A DNA stretch of 64,000 nucleotides from Ramlibacter cellulosilyticus (GTDB taxonomy: Bacteria; Pseudomonadota; Gammaproteobacteria; Burkholderiales; Burkholderiaceae_C), in contig NZ_JACORT010000001.1 of assembly GCF_014297465.1 (NCBI RefSeq), forward strand, positions 372,001 to 436,000. Reading direction: 5' to 3'. The notes below the pieces were generated by a model. That model did not search any database. It saw only the letters and a program-made list of their open reading frames with translations, and was not told the DNA's origin. Below are positions 16,616 through 25,475 of the stretch, one piece after another; positions within the stretch are counted from its first letter, which is position 1, and every line of letters begins with the position of its first letter. The position numbers and the translations under genes are program-made.

Positions 16616-17047
16616 ATGACCTTTCGCGCCTACATCGTCGAGGACAGCTCGACGATCCGGGACAACCTGATCGAGACCCTGAAGGACCTGGCGCAATTCG
16701 AGCCGGTCGGCACCACCGCCTCGGAGCACGAAGCCAAACGCTGGCTCGCCGGCAATGCGTGGGACCTGGCCATCATCGACCTGTTCCTGCGGGAGGGCAG
16801 CGGCATGAACGTGCTGGAAGCCTGCCGCAAGCGCCAGCCGGCGCAGAAGATCGTCGTGCTGTCCAACCACTCCTCGCGCGACGTGCGCTGGCGCTGCCAG
16901 CAGCTCGGCGCGGATGCCGTGTTCGACAAGTCGACGGAGCTGGAGGCGCTGGTGGACTATTGCGCGCAGCTGCGCGCGCGGGCGGACGCCGGCGAGGCGG
17001 CGCTCACAGCACCCGCGACGGCTGCTCCGGCATCACCGGCGGCCTGA
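16616..17047 (+). CDS. Stand-alone receiver-domain response regulator
   Basis: 143 residues holding a single CheY-like receiver and a short Ala/Pro-rich tail, with no output domain. Key residues are visible: acidic pair E9-D10, phospho-acceptor D55 in AIIDLFLREGSG, the switch Ser83 in VVLSNHSS, and Lys105 in VFDKSTE. Such proteins relay phosphate or bind a partner protein. No histidine kinase is adjacent, so the input is unknown. The leader carries two inverted repeats. The 3' end overlaps the convergent Na/Pi cotransporter gene by 44 bp. Confidence 0.88.
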   Translation: MTFRAYIVEDSSTIRDNLIETLKDLAQFEPVGTTASEHEAKRWLAGNAWDLAIIDLFLREGSGMNVLEACRKRQPAQKIVVLSNHSSRDVRWRCQQLGADAVFDKSTELEALVDYCAQLRARADAGEAALTAPATAAPASPAA

Positions 17048-18674
17048 GCCGGCTGGGCGCCAGGGCGCCCGCCGAATCCAGGATGGGATAGGCGATCGAG
17101 CAGATGTGGGAGTTGATCCGCTTGAGGTCGCTGATCAGGTCCAGGTGCAGGGAGCTGGTCTCGATGCTCTGCGCCGTGTTCTCGGCCAGGCGCGTGAGGT
17201 GCGTGCCGGCGTAGGCACGCTCCAGGTCGCGGAAGCGCGCCTTCTCTTCCAGCAGCTTCTGGGCGTCGCGGATCGAGCCGTTGAGGAACACGCTCATCCC
17301 GAGCCGCAGGTTGTCGACCAGCCGGGCGTGCAGCTCGCAGATCTCGGCCATGCCGGCGTCGGAGAAGTTGCGGCCCTTCCTGATCTTCTTGTCCTCGATG
17401 TCGATGAGGATCCGCTCGATGATGTCGCCGATCTGCTCCATGTTGATCGTGAAGCTGATGATGTCGGTCCAGCGTCGGCTTTCCTCCTCGCCGAGGGCCT
17501 CGCGCGAGATCTTGGTCAGGTAGTACTTGATCGCGGAGTAGAGCTGGTCGACGGTGTCGTCCATCTTGCGCAGCTCCTCGGCCATGCGCAGGTCGTTGTC
17601 CTTGATCACCCGCAGCATGCCGAGCAGCATGGTCTCGACCACGTCGGCCTGGTGCAGCGCCTCGCGCGCGGCGTTCGAGATGGCGAGCGAGGGAGTGGCG
17701 AGCGCGGAGGGGTCGAGGTGGTGCGGGCGGCCGGCCACCATGTTCTTGTCCTGCTTGGGCAGCCACTGCTCGACGAGCCGCGAGACGTGGTGCGTGAGCC
17801 CGAGGAAGACGAGTCCGATGATGATGTTGAACGTGAGGTGGTACAGCACCACCAGCGTGGCGTGTTCGGCGATGTAGGGGCTCACGTGGCGCACCCACAG
17901 GCCCACGAAGGGCGCGGCGAGGAGCACGCCCACCGCCTTGAACACCAGGTTGCCCATGGGCACCTGGCGCACTTCGACCGCGGAATTCGCGGTGGCCACC
18001 ACGGCGAGCAGGCCGCTCCCGAGGTTCGCGCCCAGCGTCAGGCCCAGGGCGACGTCGACCGGGATGGCGCCGGAGCTGGCCAGCGTGGCCGTGAGCAGCA
18101 CGATCGCGAGGCTGGAATAGGCGAGCACCGAGAGCACGGCGCCGACGGTGATCTCCAGCAGGATGTCGCTGGAGAGGGATTCCAGCATCGCCTTGACGGC
18201 CGGGGCCCGCACGATGATTCCCGTGGACTCCGCGACGAGGCGCAGCGCCAGCAGCATCAGGCCCAGCCCGATCAGCACCCGGCCGAAGCGGCCCAGCGGG
18301 CTGGACTGGCGCGTGATGAACAGCACCACGCCCACCAGGATGAACAGGGGGGACAGCCAGGACAGGTCGAAGGAGAACACCACCGCCATCAGGCTGGTGC
18401 CCACGTCGGCGCCCAGCATGACGGCCAGCGCCGTCGCGAGGCCGACGAGGCCCTGGCCGACGAAGGAGGAGACGATCAGCGCGGTGGCGGTGCTGGACTG
18501 GACGAGGGCCGTGACGCCCAGGCCGGCCATCGCCGCCGCGGGGCGGGTGGCGATGCTGCGCGCGAGCACGTGGCGCAGGTTGGCGCCGAAGACTCGCAGG
18601 ATGCCGGTGCGTACGAGGTATGTGCCCCAGACCAGCAGCGCCACGGCCGCCAGCAGGTTCAGCAGATGCTTCAT
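17004..18674 (-). CDS. Na+/phosphate cotransporter with C-terminal PhoU-like domain
   Basis: 556 residues. The N-terminal half is hydrophobic with two inverted NptA/Na-Pi repeats; the first shows the signature LVQSSTATALIVSSFVGQG (QSSTATA at residues 59-65), the second GLTLGANLGSGLLAV. From about residue 330 the sequence is helical and charged, matching a PhoU-like domain (IRRMAEELRKMDDTVDQLYSAIKYYLTKIS-type heptads). The combination is that of bacterial NptA/YjbB proteins, which move phosphate across the inner membrane, often outward. The start is the first ATG, with a weak AAGA site. The gene ends 44 bp inside the convergent receiver gene. Confidence 0.9.
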   Translation of the reverse strand: MKHLLNLLAAVALLVWGTYLVRTGILRVFGANLRHVLARSIATRPAAAMAGLGVTALVQSSTATALIVSSFVGQGLVGLATALAVMLGADVGTSLMAVVFSFDLSWLSPLFILVGVVLFITRQSSPLGRFGRVLIGLGLMLLALRLVAESTGIIVRAPAVKAMLESLSSDILLEITVGAVLSVLAYSSLAIVLLTATLASSGAIPVDVALGLTLGANLGSGLLAVVATANSAVEVRQVPMGNLVFKAVGVLLAAPFVGLWVRHVSPYIAEHATLVVLYHLTFNIIIGLVFLGLTHHVSRLVEQWLPKQDKNMVAGRPHHLDPSALATPSLAISNAAREALHQADVVETMLLGMLRVIKDNDLRMAEELRKMDDTVDQLYSAIKYYLTKISREALGEEESRRWTDIISFTINMEQIGDIIERILIDIEDKKIRKGRNFSDAGMAEICELHARLVDNLRLGMSVFLNGSIRDAQKLLEEKARFRDLERAYAGTHLTRLAENTAQSIETSSLHLDLISDLKRINSHICSIAYPILDSAGALAPSRLRPPVMPEQPSRVL

Positions 18675-18749
18675 TCTTGAAACAATGATACGCCCGGTCC
18701 CCGGAGGACAGGGTAAAGCCGTATCGCGGGGCCCACAGTGCCTGGCTTC

Positions 18750-18775
18750 GTCACCCCCGCCTCCGCGGGGATGAC
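18750..18775. repeat. Solitary REP-like palindrome between Na/Pi cotransporter and lspA
   Basis: CCCCGC and GCGGGG with a CTCC loop, flanked by GTCA and GATGAC, form a hairpin. A second copy with the same loop and flank (CCCCGT-CTCC-ACGGGG-ATGACGGT) lies at 36047-36071, and a related double element lies at 22152-22252. It stands just after the lspA stop on the minus strand and may also act as a 3' hairpin there. Confidence 0.7.
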
Positions 18776-18777
18776 GG

Positions 18778-19299
18778 TCAGGAGGCCTTGCTCTTGCGCA
18801 CCCGCAGGAGCTCGTCCAGGATCAGCCCGATCGCCCCGATCGTGATCGCCGTGTCCGCCACGTTGAAGGCCGGGAAGTACCAGCGCTGCTCCCAGTGGAA
18901 CTGCAGGAAGTCCACCACGTACCCGTGCAGCAGCCGGTCGATCACGTTGCCGACGGCGCCGCCCAGGATGCAGGCGAGCGCGAAGCAGAACAGCCGCTGC
19001 CCCGCGTGGGTGCGCAGCAGGTACAGGATGAACAGCGTGGCGACCGCGCCGATGCCGACGAACAGCCAGCGTTGCCACCCCGAGGCCGCGGCCAGGAAGG
19101 AGAAGGCCGCGCCGGTGTTGTGCGCCCGCACGATGTTGAAGAAGGGCGCCACGTAGGTCGAGTCGCCGTACTGGTAGTAGCCGAGGATCAGGACCTTGGT
19201 CAGCTGGTCGGCGATCAGCACGATCAGCGCGAGACCCAGCCAGGGCAGCATGCCGTGGCGGTTCACCTCGGGCCGCATGAAGGAGGTACCGCGCGCCAT
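18778..19299 (-). CDS. lspA: Lipoprotein signal peptidase II
   Basis: 173 residues, four membrane segments. The aspartic protease motifs are both present: [15 protein letters not shown] and [11 protein letters not shown], holding the two catalytic Asp residues. The enzyme cleaves prolipoprotein signal peptides in the inner membrane after Lgt modification. The start ATG overlaps the ileS stop as TGATG, the classical ileS-lspA coupling in proteobacteria. A later start at MLPWLG is possible, but coupling favours the longer form. It would process the M48 and esterase lipoprotein candidates in this window. Confidence 0.96.
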   Translation of the reverse strand: MARGTSFMRPEVNRHGMLPWLGLALIVLIADQLTKVLILGYYQYGDSTYVAPFFNIVRAHNTGAAFSFLAAASGWQRWLFVGIGAVATLFILYLLRTHAGQRLFCFALACILGGAVGNVIDRLLHGYVVDFLQFHWEQRWYFPAFNVADTAITIGAIGLILDELLRVRKSKAS

Positions 19300-22139
19300 C
19301 AGGCGTGCTCCCGCGGCTCGCCCGCGCCGAACAGGTTGCTCACGCAGCGGCCGCAGATGGCCGGGTGTTCCGGGTCGACGCCCACGTCGGAGCGCCAGTG
19401 CCAGCAGCGGTCGCACTTGGCCTGCGTGCTCGGGTGGGCCTCGACGGCCAGCTCGTTGCCCGCCTGCAGCTTCACGGCGGAGGCGATGAAGATGAACTTC
19501 AGGTCCTCGCCCAGGCTGGCCAGCAGCGCATGGTCTTCCGGCGGCGCCGTGATCACGAGGTTCGCCTGCAGCGACGAGCCGACGCGGCCCGTCGCGCGCA
19601 GCGCCTCGATCTCCTTGTTGGCCAGGTCGCGGACGGCGCGGATGCGGTTCCACTTCGCCAGCAGCGCCGCGTCCGGGCCGCCGATCTCGGCGTACTCCTC
19701 CAGGAAGATGGACGGCGAGTGGCCGAACACCTTCCAGGCCTCTTCGGCCGTGAAGGACAGGAAGGGCGCCATCCAGCGCAGCATGGCGTGCGTGATGTTC
19801 CACAGCGCCGTCTGCGCGCTGCGGCGGGCGAGCGACTTGGGCGCCGTCGTGTACAGGCGGTCCTTCAGCACGTCGAGGTAGAAGGCGCCCAGGTCCTCGG
19901 AGCAGTAGACCTGCAGTTTCGCGACCACCGGGTGGAACTCGTAGACCTCGTAGTGCGCCAGCACCTCCGCCTGGAATTCGGCCGCGCGCGCGAGCGCGTA
20001 CCGGTCGATCTCCAGCATCTCGGCGCGCGGCACGGCGTCCTTCGCGGGGTCGAAGTCGCTCACGTTGGCGAGCAGGAAGCGCAGCGTGTTGCGGATGCGG
20101 CGGTACGCATCCACGACGCGGGCGAGGATCTTGTCGTCGCCGGCGATGTCGCCCGAGTAGTCGGAGGCGGCCACCCACAGGCGGATGATTTCCGCGCCCA
20201 GCTTCTTGCTGGTCTCCTGCGGATCGACGCCGTTGCCCAGCGACTTGGACATCTTGCGCCCCTGGCTGTCCACCGTGAAGCCGTGCGTGAGCAGGCCGCG
20301 GTAGGGGGCGCGGCCGTACATCGCGCAGGCGGTCAGCAGCGAGCTGTGGAACCAGCCGCGGTGCTGGTCGTGGCCTTCCAGGTACAGGTCGGCCTCGGGA
20401 CCGTTCTCGTGCGCGGCGCCCTTGTGCGAGCCCTTGAGCACCGTGGTATGCGTCGTGCCGGAGTCGAACCACACTTCCAGGATGTCCTGGCTCTTGGTGT
20501 AGTTCGGCGCGTCCGCCGCGGCGCCCACCTTGGCGAGGATCTCCTCGGTGGAGGCCTTGCTCCAGGCCTCGATGCCGCCGGCCAGCACGATGTCGGCCGC
20601 GACGTCGAGGATCTCCGGCGTCTTCGGGTGCAGCTCGCCCGAGTCCTTGTGCAGGAACAGGGGCAGGGGCACGCCCCAGCTGCGCTGGCGCGAGATGCAC
20701 CAGTCGGGGCGGCCGGCGATCATGTCGCGCAGCCGGGCCTTGCCGTTCTCGGGGAAGAAGCTGGTGTCCTCGATGGCCTTCAGCGCCATGTTGCGCAAGG
20801 TGTCGGGGGCCTTGTCCTTCGTGAACACGCCTTCGCCCTCGTCCATGCGGATGAACCACTGGGCCGCGGCGCGGTAGATGACCGGCGTCTTGTGGCGCCA
20901 GCAGTGCGGGTAGCTGTGGACGATGGCTTCGGTCGCGAACAGGCGGCCCGCCTTGTCCAGCGTGTCGATGATGTGCGGGACGGCCTTCCAGATGTTCTCG
21001 CCGCCGAACAGGGCGAAGTCCGGCGCATAGGCGCCGTTGCCCTGCACCGGGTTGAGGATGTCGTCGTAGCGCATGCCGTGCGCCACGCAGCTGTTGAAGT
21101 CGTCCAGGCCGTACGCGGGCGAGGAGTGCACGATGCCGGTGCCGTCCTCCGCCGTGGCGTAGTCGGCGAGGTAGACGGGCGAGAGGCGGCGGAAGCCGGC
21201 GTCCGCGTCGTACAGCGGGTGCTGGAACTCCAGGCCGCCCAGGTTCTTGCCGGGCGTCGTGGCCAGCACCTGGCCGGGCAGCTTGTAGCGGGCCAGGCAC
21301 TTCTCCACCAGCGACTCGGCCACGATGAGGCGGCCGCGCGGCGTGTCGACCAGCGCGTAGACGATCTCGGGGTTGAGGTTCAGCGCCTGGTTGGCGGGGA
21401 TGGTCCAGGCAGTGGTCGTCCAGATCACCGCGAAGATGTCGCTGCCGGCCGCGGGCGCGCCGAACGCCGCCGCCACCTTCGCGGGGTCGTTCGCCTTGAA
21501 GCCGACGTCCAGCGTCTGCGACTTCTTGTCCGCGTACTCGATCTCGAACTCCGCGAGCGAGGAGCCGCAGTCGAAGCACCAGTACACGGGCTTCAGGCCG
21601 CGGTACACGAAGCCGCGCTCCATCACGCGCTTGAAGGCGCGGATCTCCAGGGACTCGTTGGTGAAGTCCATGGTCTTGTACGGATGGTCCCAGTCGCCCA
21701 GCACGCCCAGGCGCTTGAAGTCGCCCATCTGGATGCCGATCTGCTCGGTGGCGAACGCGCGGCTCTTGGCCTGCATCTCGTCGCGCGGCAGGTTGCGGCC
21801 GTACTTCTTCTCGATCGCGTTCTCGATCGGCAGGCCGTGGCAGTCCCAGCCCGGGATGTAGGCGGCGTCCAGCCCCTTGAGCTGGCGCGACTTCACGATC
21901 ATGTCCTTGAGGATCTTGTTGACCGCGTGCCCCATGTGGATCTGGCCGTTGGCGTATGGCGGGCCGTCGTGCAGGATGAACTTCTGGCGCCCGCAGCGCG
22001 CTTCGCGCAGGCGCTTGTAGAGGCCCTGGTCCTCCCACTCCTTCACCCAGCCGGGTTCCCGCTTGGGCAGGTCGCCCCGCATCGGGAAGGGCGTGTCGGG
22101 CAGGTTCAGGGTGGCGCGGTAGTCGGTCTTGTCGGTCAT
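19299..22139 (-). CDS. ileS: Isoleucyl-tRNA synthetase
   Basis: 946 residues, the standard length for a class I bacterial IleRS. The HIGH motif reads HMGH (residues 68-71, after [10 protein letters not shown]) and the KMSKS loop is intact at nt 20241-20255. The C-terminus has the zinc-binding pattern CDRCWHW ... CGRCVSNL. It charges tRNA-Ile and edits Val through the CP1 domain. It sits between ribF and lspA, the conserved order in gamma- and betaproteobacteria. A REPIN-like element lies in the short gap to ribF, starting 12 bp upstream of this ATG. Confidence 0.98.
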   Translation of the reverse strand: MTDKTDYRATLNLPDTPFPMRGDLPKREPGWVKEWEDQGLYKRLREARCGRQKFILHDGPPYANGQIHMGHAVNKILKDMIVKSRQLKGLDAAYIPGWDCHGLPIENAIEKKYGRNLPRDEMQAKSRAFATEQIGIQMGDFKRLGVLGDWDHPYKTMDFTNESLEIRAFKRVMERGFVYRGLKPVYWCFDCGSSLAEFEIEYADKKSQTLDVGFKANDPAKVAAAFGAPAAGSDIFAVIWTTTAWTIPANQALNLNPEIVYALVDTPRGRLIVAESLVEKCLARYKLPGQVLATTPGKNLGGLEFQHPLYDADAGFRRLSPVYLADYATAEDGTGIVHSSPAYGLDDFNSCVAHGMRYDDILNPVQGNGAYAPDFALFGGENIWKAVPHIIDTLDKAGRLFATEAIVHSYPHCWRHKTPVIYRAAAQWFIRMDEGEGVFTKDKAPDTLRNMALKAIEDTSFFPENGKARLRDMIAGRPDWCISRQRSWGVPLPLFLHKDSGELHPKTPEILDVAADIVLAGGIEAWSKASTEEILAKVGAAADAPNYTKSQDILEVWFDSGTTHTTVLKGSHKGAAHENGPEADLYLEGHDQHRGWFHSSLLTACAMYGRAPYRGLLTHGFTVDSQGRKMSKSLGNGVDPQETSKKLGAEIIRLWVAASDYSGDIAGDDKILARVVDAYRRIRNTLRFLLANVSDFDPAKDAVPRAEMLEIDRYALARAAEFQAEVLAHYEVYEFHPVVAKLQVYCSEDLGAFYLDVLKDRLYTTAPKSLARRSAQTALWNITHAMLRWMAPFLSFTAEEAWKVFGHSPSIFLEEYAEIGGPDAALLAKWNRIRAVRDLANKEIEALRATGRVGSSLQANLVITAPPEDHALLASLGEDLKFIFIASAVKLQAGNELAVEAHPSTQAKCDRCWHWRSDVGVDPEHPAICGRCVSNLFGAGEPREHA

Positions 22140-22151
22140 GGGAAGCCCTGA

Positions 22152-22252
22152 TTTGTCATCCCGGCCTCGAGCCGGGATCCATACGGAGGTGGAAATGCCA
22201 TGGATTGCGGGCTTGCCCCGGACTCGATCCGGGGTCGGTCCGCAATGACAAA
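22152..22252. repeat. REPIN-like double palindrome between ribF and ileS
   Basis: The 101-bp gap element is bounded by an 8-bp inverted repeat, TTTGTCAT (22152-22159) and ATGACAAA (22245-22252). Inside are two hairpins: ATCCCGGC-CTCGA-GCCGGGAT (22158-22178) and CCCCGGA-CTCGA-TCCGGGG (22216-22234). The second is further bracketed by ATTGCGG and CCGCAAT. Both loops are the same CTCGA. Two inverted REP units with shared termini is the form of a REPIN, the mobile unit moved by RAYT transposases. No RAYT gene is in the window. Confidence 0.75.
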
Positions 22253-22253
22253 T

Positions 22254-23264
22254 TCAAATTCGGTCGCGCGTGGTCTGCCGGCGCGTCTCGGCATGCGTAG
22301 ACGCGAAGAAGGCGCGCGCCGCGTCGCAGTCGCGCGCGATGCCCGCCTGCAGGGCGCCGAGGCTGTCGTAGCGCAGCTCGTCGTGCAGTTTGTGCAGCAG
22401 TTCCACGCGGATGATTTTACCGTACCCCCCCTCCGGGCCGAGGTGGGCGGGCCATTGCAGGCAATGCGTCTCCAGCAGGACGCGCCCGCCATTGACGTCG
22501 CGGGGGTCCAGCGAAGGGCGGATGCCCAGGTTGGCGACGCCTTCCAGGGGCTGGTCGCCCAGGCCGTGGACCTGGACGGCGAAGATGCCGCTGGCCGCCG
22601 GCTTCCAGTGGGAGAAGCGCAGGTTGAGGGTCTTGAAGCCGAGGTCGCGGCCCAGCTTTCGGCCATGGACCACGTGGCCGCTGATGCTGTACGGCCGGCC
22701 GAGCAGGGCGGCCGTGCCCGCCATGTCGCCGCGGGCGAGCGCCTCGCGTACCGCCGAGCTCGAGACGCGCAGGCCGTGCACCTCGTAGCTGTTCATGCGC
22801 GCCACGTCGAAGCCGAGGCGGCTGCCGGCGGAATCCAGCATCGCGTAGTCGCCGGCGCGCTTCGCGCCGAATCGGAAGTCGTCGCCCACGAGCACGTACT
22901 TCGCGCCCAGGCCCTTCACCAGCACGTCGGAGATGAAGTTTTCGGGCTGCTGGCTGGACAGGCGCGCGTCGAACTTGAGGATCACGCACTGGTCGACGCC
23001 GCACTTGCGCAGCTCCGTGAGCTTGTCGCGCAGCGTGGCGATGCGGGCGGGCGCGAGCTCCGGCTTGCGGTGCAAGCCAGCGAAGTAGTCGCGCGGGTGC
23101 GGCTCGAAGGTGAGCACGCAGCTGGGCACGCCGCGGTGGCGGGCCTCGTTGTTCAGCAGCGCCAGCATCGCCTGGTGGCCGCGGTGCACGCCATCGAAGT
23201 TGCCGATGGTGAGCGCGCACGCCCGGGCGATCTGGGGGTGGTGGAAGCCGCGCAGGATCTGCAT
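22254..23264 (-). CDS. ribF: Bifunctional riboflavin kinase / FMN adenylyltransferase
   Basis: 336 residues. The N-terminal FAD synthetase half shows TIGNFDGVHRGHQAM (nucleotidyltransferase HxGH-like site), and the C-terminal half shows the flavokinase region (SISGHVVHGRKLGRDLGFKT, then GVANLGIRPSLD). It converts riboflavin to FMN and then FAD in the cytoplasm. The start at MQILRGFHHP is preferred over an ATG 18 codons upstream because it is where family members begin. Clear Shine-Dalgarno sequence is lacking. Upstream of ileS-lspA on the same strand, the usual ribF-ileS-lspA order. Confidence 0.96.
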   Translation of the reverse strand: MQILRGFHHPQIARACALTIGNFDGVHRGHQAMLALLNNEARHRGVPSCVLTFEPHPRDYFAGLHRKPELAPARIATLRDKLTELRKCGVDQCVILKFDARLSSQQPENFISDVLVKGLGAKYVLVGDDFRFGAKRAGDYAMLDSAGSRLGFDVARMNSYEVHGLRVSSSAVREALARGDMAGTAALLGRPYSISGHVVHGRKLGRDLGFKTLNLRFSHWKPAASGIFAVQVHGLGDQPLEGVANLGIRPSLDPRDVNGGRVLLETHCLQWPAHLGPEGGYGKIIRVELLHKLHDELRYDSLGALQAGIARDCDAARAFFASTHAETRRQTTRDRI

Positions 23265-23417
23265 GACGGTGGTATCTTTTTTGTAGCAACGGGTGCACGT
23301 TGGACGGCGCCAACGCACCGATGGCCTGCCACGAGCGCATCCTCAAAACACGGTATATTGTCTCTTAGCCTGCCGCCAGGCGCTGTCGGTCTGTTCGTCG
23401 TTGAATGGAGGCGCGTT

Positions 23418-23978
23418 TTGAAGGTCTTGAAGCTGTCCGCCCAGGGACTGCCCCAGTCGTGGATTTCGCTGGAGCAAGCCGTCCTGCACTATGCCGCCGA
23501 CCAGGTCCGGTGGGAGGCAGGCGCCGAGGTGGCCATCTTCCGCGGCGGGCTCAATGCGCGCACCGGGCGGCAGTCGCTGGTCACGGTCAACAGCATCATC
23601 GGCACCAAGGGCGTGCCGAACATCAACCCCTTCGAGCTGAAGCCGGGCCTCACCAACGGCAAGCTGTTCGCGCGCGACCGCAACATCTGCGCCTATTGCG
23701 GCGAGCAGCACGCCGAGGACGAACTCACCCGCGAGCACATCGTGCCGTTCGCGCAGAACGGCAAGGACCACTGGATGAACGTGGTGACCGCCTGCCGGGG
23801 CTGCAACCACCGCAAGGGCAGCCGCACGCCGGAGCAGGCGGGGATGTCGCTGCTGTACACGCCTTACATTCCCAGCCTCTGGGAGGACTTCATCCTGCGC
23901 AACCGCCGCATCCTGGCGGACCAGATGGAGTTCCTGATGGCGCATTTGCCGAAGAACTCGCGGCTGCACGACGCGTAG
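23418..23978 (+). CDS. HNH endonuclease family protein, TTG start
   Basis: 186 residues. The start is decided by the ribosome binding site: GGAGG at 23407-23411 sits 6 nt before TTG at 23418, giving MKVLKLSAQGLPQSWI. No ATG is in frame before the conserved region. The HNH domain is complete: zinc ligands C91, C94, C126 and C129, with H107 (REHIVP), N121 and H131 as active-site candidates. Short proteins of this sort are common single-copy chromosomal genes in Burkholderiales, with no known substrate; a role in DNA repair or recombination is a guess. It is divergent from ribF (153 bp apart) and followed by a short palindrome. Confidence 0.85.
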   Translation: MKVLKLSAQGLPQSWISLEQAVLHYAADQVRWEAGAEVAIFRGGLNARTGRQSLVTVNSIIGTKGVPNINPFELKPGLTNGKLFARDRNICAYCGEQHAEDELTREHIVPFAQNGKDHWMNVVTACRGCNHRKGSRTPEQAGMSLLYTPYIPSLWEDFILRNRRILADQMEFLMAHLPKNSRLHDA

Positions 23979-23993
23979 CGCTCTCGCGCATCG

Positions 23994-24018
23994 CTGGGTG
24001 CGCATGCGCGCAACCCAG
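23994..24018. repeat. Short GCTGGGTTGCGC-family palindrome between convergent genes
   Basis: CTGGGTGCGC and GCGCAACCCAG form an imperfect hairpin, followed by TCTAC. The same core (GCGCAACCCAGCCTAC and its complement) makes the larger element at 34121-34240. It lies between the HNH gene and the convergent esterase gene, where it could act as a bidirectional terminator. It looks like a decayed single unit of the same family. Confidence 0.6.
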
Positions 24019-24042
24019 TCTACGCCGCCCCGCCGGCATCCG

Positions 24043-25413
24043 TTAATACGTCAACTCCAGCACCGTCACCTCGTTGTTCGCCGTCGGCCACGTGCGCCCG
24101 ACGACTTTCTCCCCGTTGAACTCCGCCACCACCGCGCGCTGCGGCCCGTTCGGCTTGAGCCGTGAACTGGAGACGCCGGCACCCGGCAGCGCCCCCGGCG
24201 GCGGCGTCTGGCCGTCGAAGGCCATCCGGTCGCGCGCAGGATCGAAGTAGCCGCGCGGCCGCGTCATGATGACCAGCGAGGGGCCGGAGCGGTCCGTCTC
24301 CGGGATGCGTTCCGGACGCAGGTGCACGTAGTGGCTCGAACGCGCGAAGGGGCTGCGGTAGATGTGCGTGGTGGCGTAGCCGGGCGCGCCCACGACGAAC
24401 TCGTACGGCGTGCCGCGCTGCGCCTGCAGGGGGCCCCAGCTTCCGTCGGCCCCGATCACCTGCGTGTGCACCGCGGCGCCCTGGCGCTGGCCGGTGGCCG
24501 CATCGACGGCGTAGACCTCCAGCCGCGCGCCCGGCAGCGGCAGGTTGTTGCTCACGTTGCCGCTGGCGGGATCGGTGGACGAGACGCCCATCCCCGTCAC
24601 CTTGCCGCGCAGCAGGACGCGGTCTTCCGGCACGATCTCCACCGTGCGCGGCTCCCTGCCCGTGATGAAGCGGTAGGTCGCCGCGAACGCCTCGGGCGAG
24701 AACGAGACCTCGCGGTGGTCCGCCCGCGGCAGCACGACGTTCGTCGCGCCCTTCAGTTCCGGGCCCGCGTACGTCACGCCGGTGTTCAACTTGGGGTCGC
24801 CGATCCAGGTGCCCAGGGGCTGCGCGTACTTGTCGTTGTTGTCCGAGCGCAGCGTCAGCCACTTCACGGGGCCCGTCACCTCGTCGCCGGCGGCGTTCTT
24901 GGGCGCGTTGAGGGCTTGCAGGAAAGGGCCGTTGCCGGCGAATTCGTTGTCCGGCGCGCGGCCCGGCACGTTCCACACGCCGTGGTTCGGCACGCCGCCC
25001 AGGATCGCGTGGCTCACCTTGGCAGCGCCGCCGCCGTTCTGGATGTAGTTGCGCACCGCGTAGCCGCCGCGCGAATTGGCCACGAGCACCACCTGGCGCG
25101 CGCCCGTGGCCGCGAGGACCTTGTCGACTTCCGAGCGCAGGAAGGCCATGGATTCCGCGGCCGACGTGCGCCCGGGCTCCGGCTTGCTGTTCTCGGCCCG
25201 CGCGAGCGGATAAGGCAGATCGATCGCGACCAGCCGGTCGCGCGGCCAGCCGTTGGATTCGAAGCGCCAGATCGTCGTCTGCCAGAGCGCGGCGCTGTCG
25301 CCGTTGCCGTGGACGAAGACGATGGGCGGGTGCTCGGACATGAAGGGGCCGGTCGTGCAGGCAGTGGCGGTCAGCGTCAAGGCTGCGCCAAGGAACTGGC
25401 GGCGGCTGGTCAT
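24043..25413 (-). CDS. Tat-exported alpha/beta-hydrolase (esterase/lipase-like)
   Basis: 456 residues. The N-terminus TSRRQFLGAALTLTATAC carries a twin-arginine signal (SRRQFLG) and a possible lipobox ending at C19. The hydrolase fold is seen in VFVHGNGDSAALW (oxyanion region), the nucleophile elbow VANSRGG with Ser114, and a possible catalytic His in NHGVWNVPG or RADHREV. The elbow reads A-N-S-R-G rather than G-x-S-x-G. From about residue 265 a carboxypeptidase-regulatory/Ig-like beta domain follows (GKVTGMGVSS ... GAPGYATTHIY). The protein is probably periplasmic or surface-anchored and hydrolyses an ester, perhaps a polyhydroxyalkanoate or lipid; the substrate is not shown. GGGAGA lies 9 nt before the ATG. 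Confidence 0.78.
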   Translation of the reverse strand: MTSRRQFLGAALTLTATACTTGPFMSEHPPIVFVHGNGDSAALWQTTIWRFESNGWPRDRLVAIDLPYPLARAENSKPEPGRTSAAESMAFLRSEVDKVLAATGARQVVLVANSRGGYAVRNYIQNGGGAAKVSHAILGGVPNHGVWNVPGRAPDNEFAGNGPFLQALNAPKNAAGDEVTGPVKWLTLRSDNNDKYAQPLGTWIGDPKLNTGVTYAGPELKGATNVVLPRADHREVSFSPEAFAATYRFITGREPRTVEIVPEDRVLLRGKVTGMGVSSTDPASGNVSNNLPLPGARLEVYAVDAATGQRQGAAVHTQVIGADGSWGPLQAQRGTPYEFVVGAPGYATTHIYRSPFARSSHYVHLRPERIPETDRSGPSLVIMTRPRGYFDPARDRMAFDGQTPPPGALPGAGVSSSRLKPNGPQRAVVAEFNGEKVVGRTWPTANNEVTVLELTY

Positions 25414-25475
25414 CGTTGTGGTTCTCCCAAAGGAAACGCCCGCGCGCGGCGGGCGTTGACGGCGTGGCGCGCGGG

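Noticed and set aside
19305..22151. 948-residue plus-strand frame opposite ileS
   Set aside because: Shadow frame of a conserved synthetase gene; no domain pattern in its product.
22200..23978. 592-residue version of the HNH gene
   Set aside because: The N-terminal 400 residues are antisense to ribF. GGAGG before TTG at 23418 fixes the real start.
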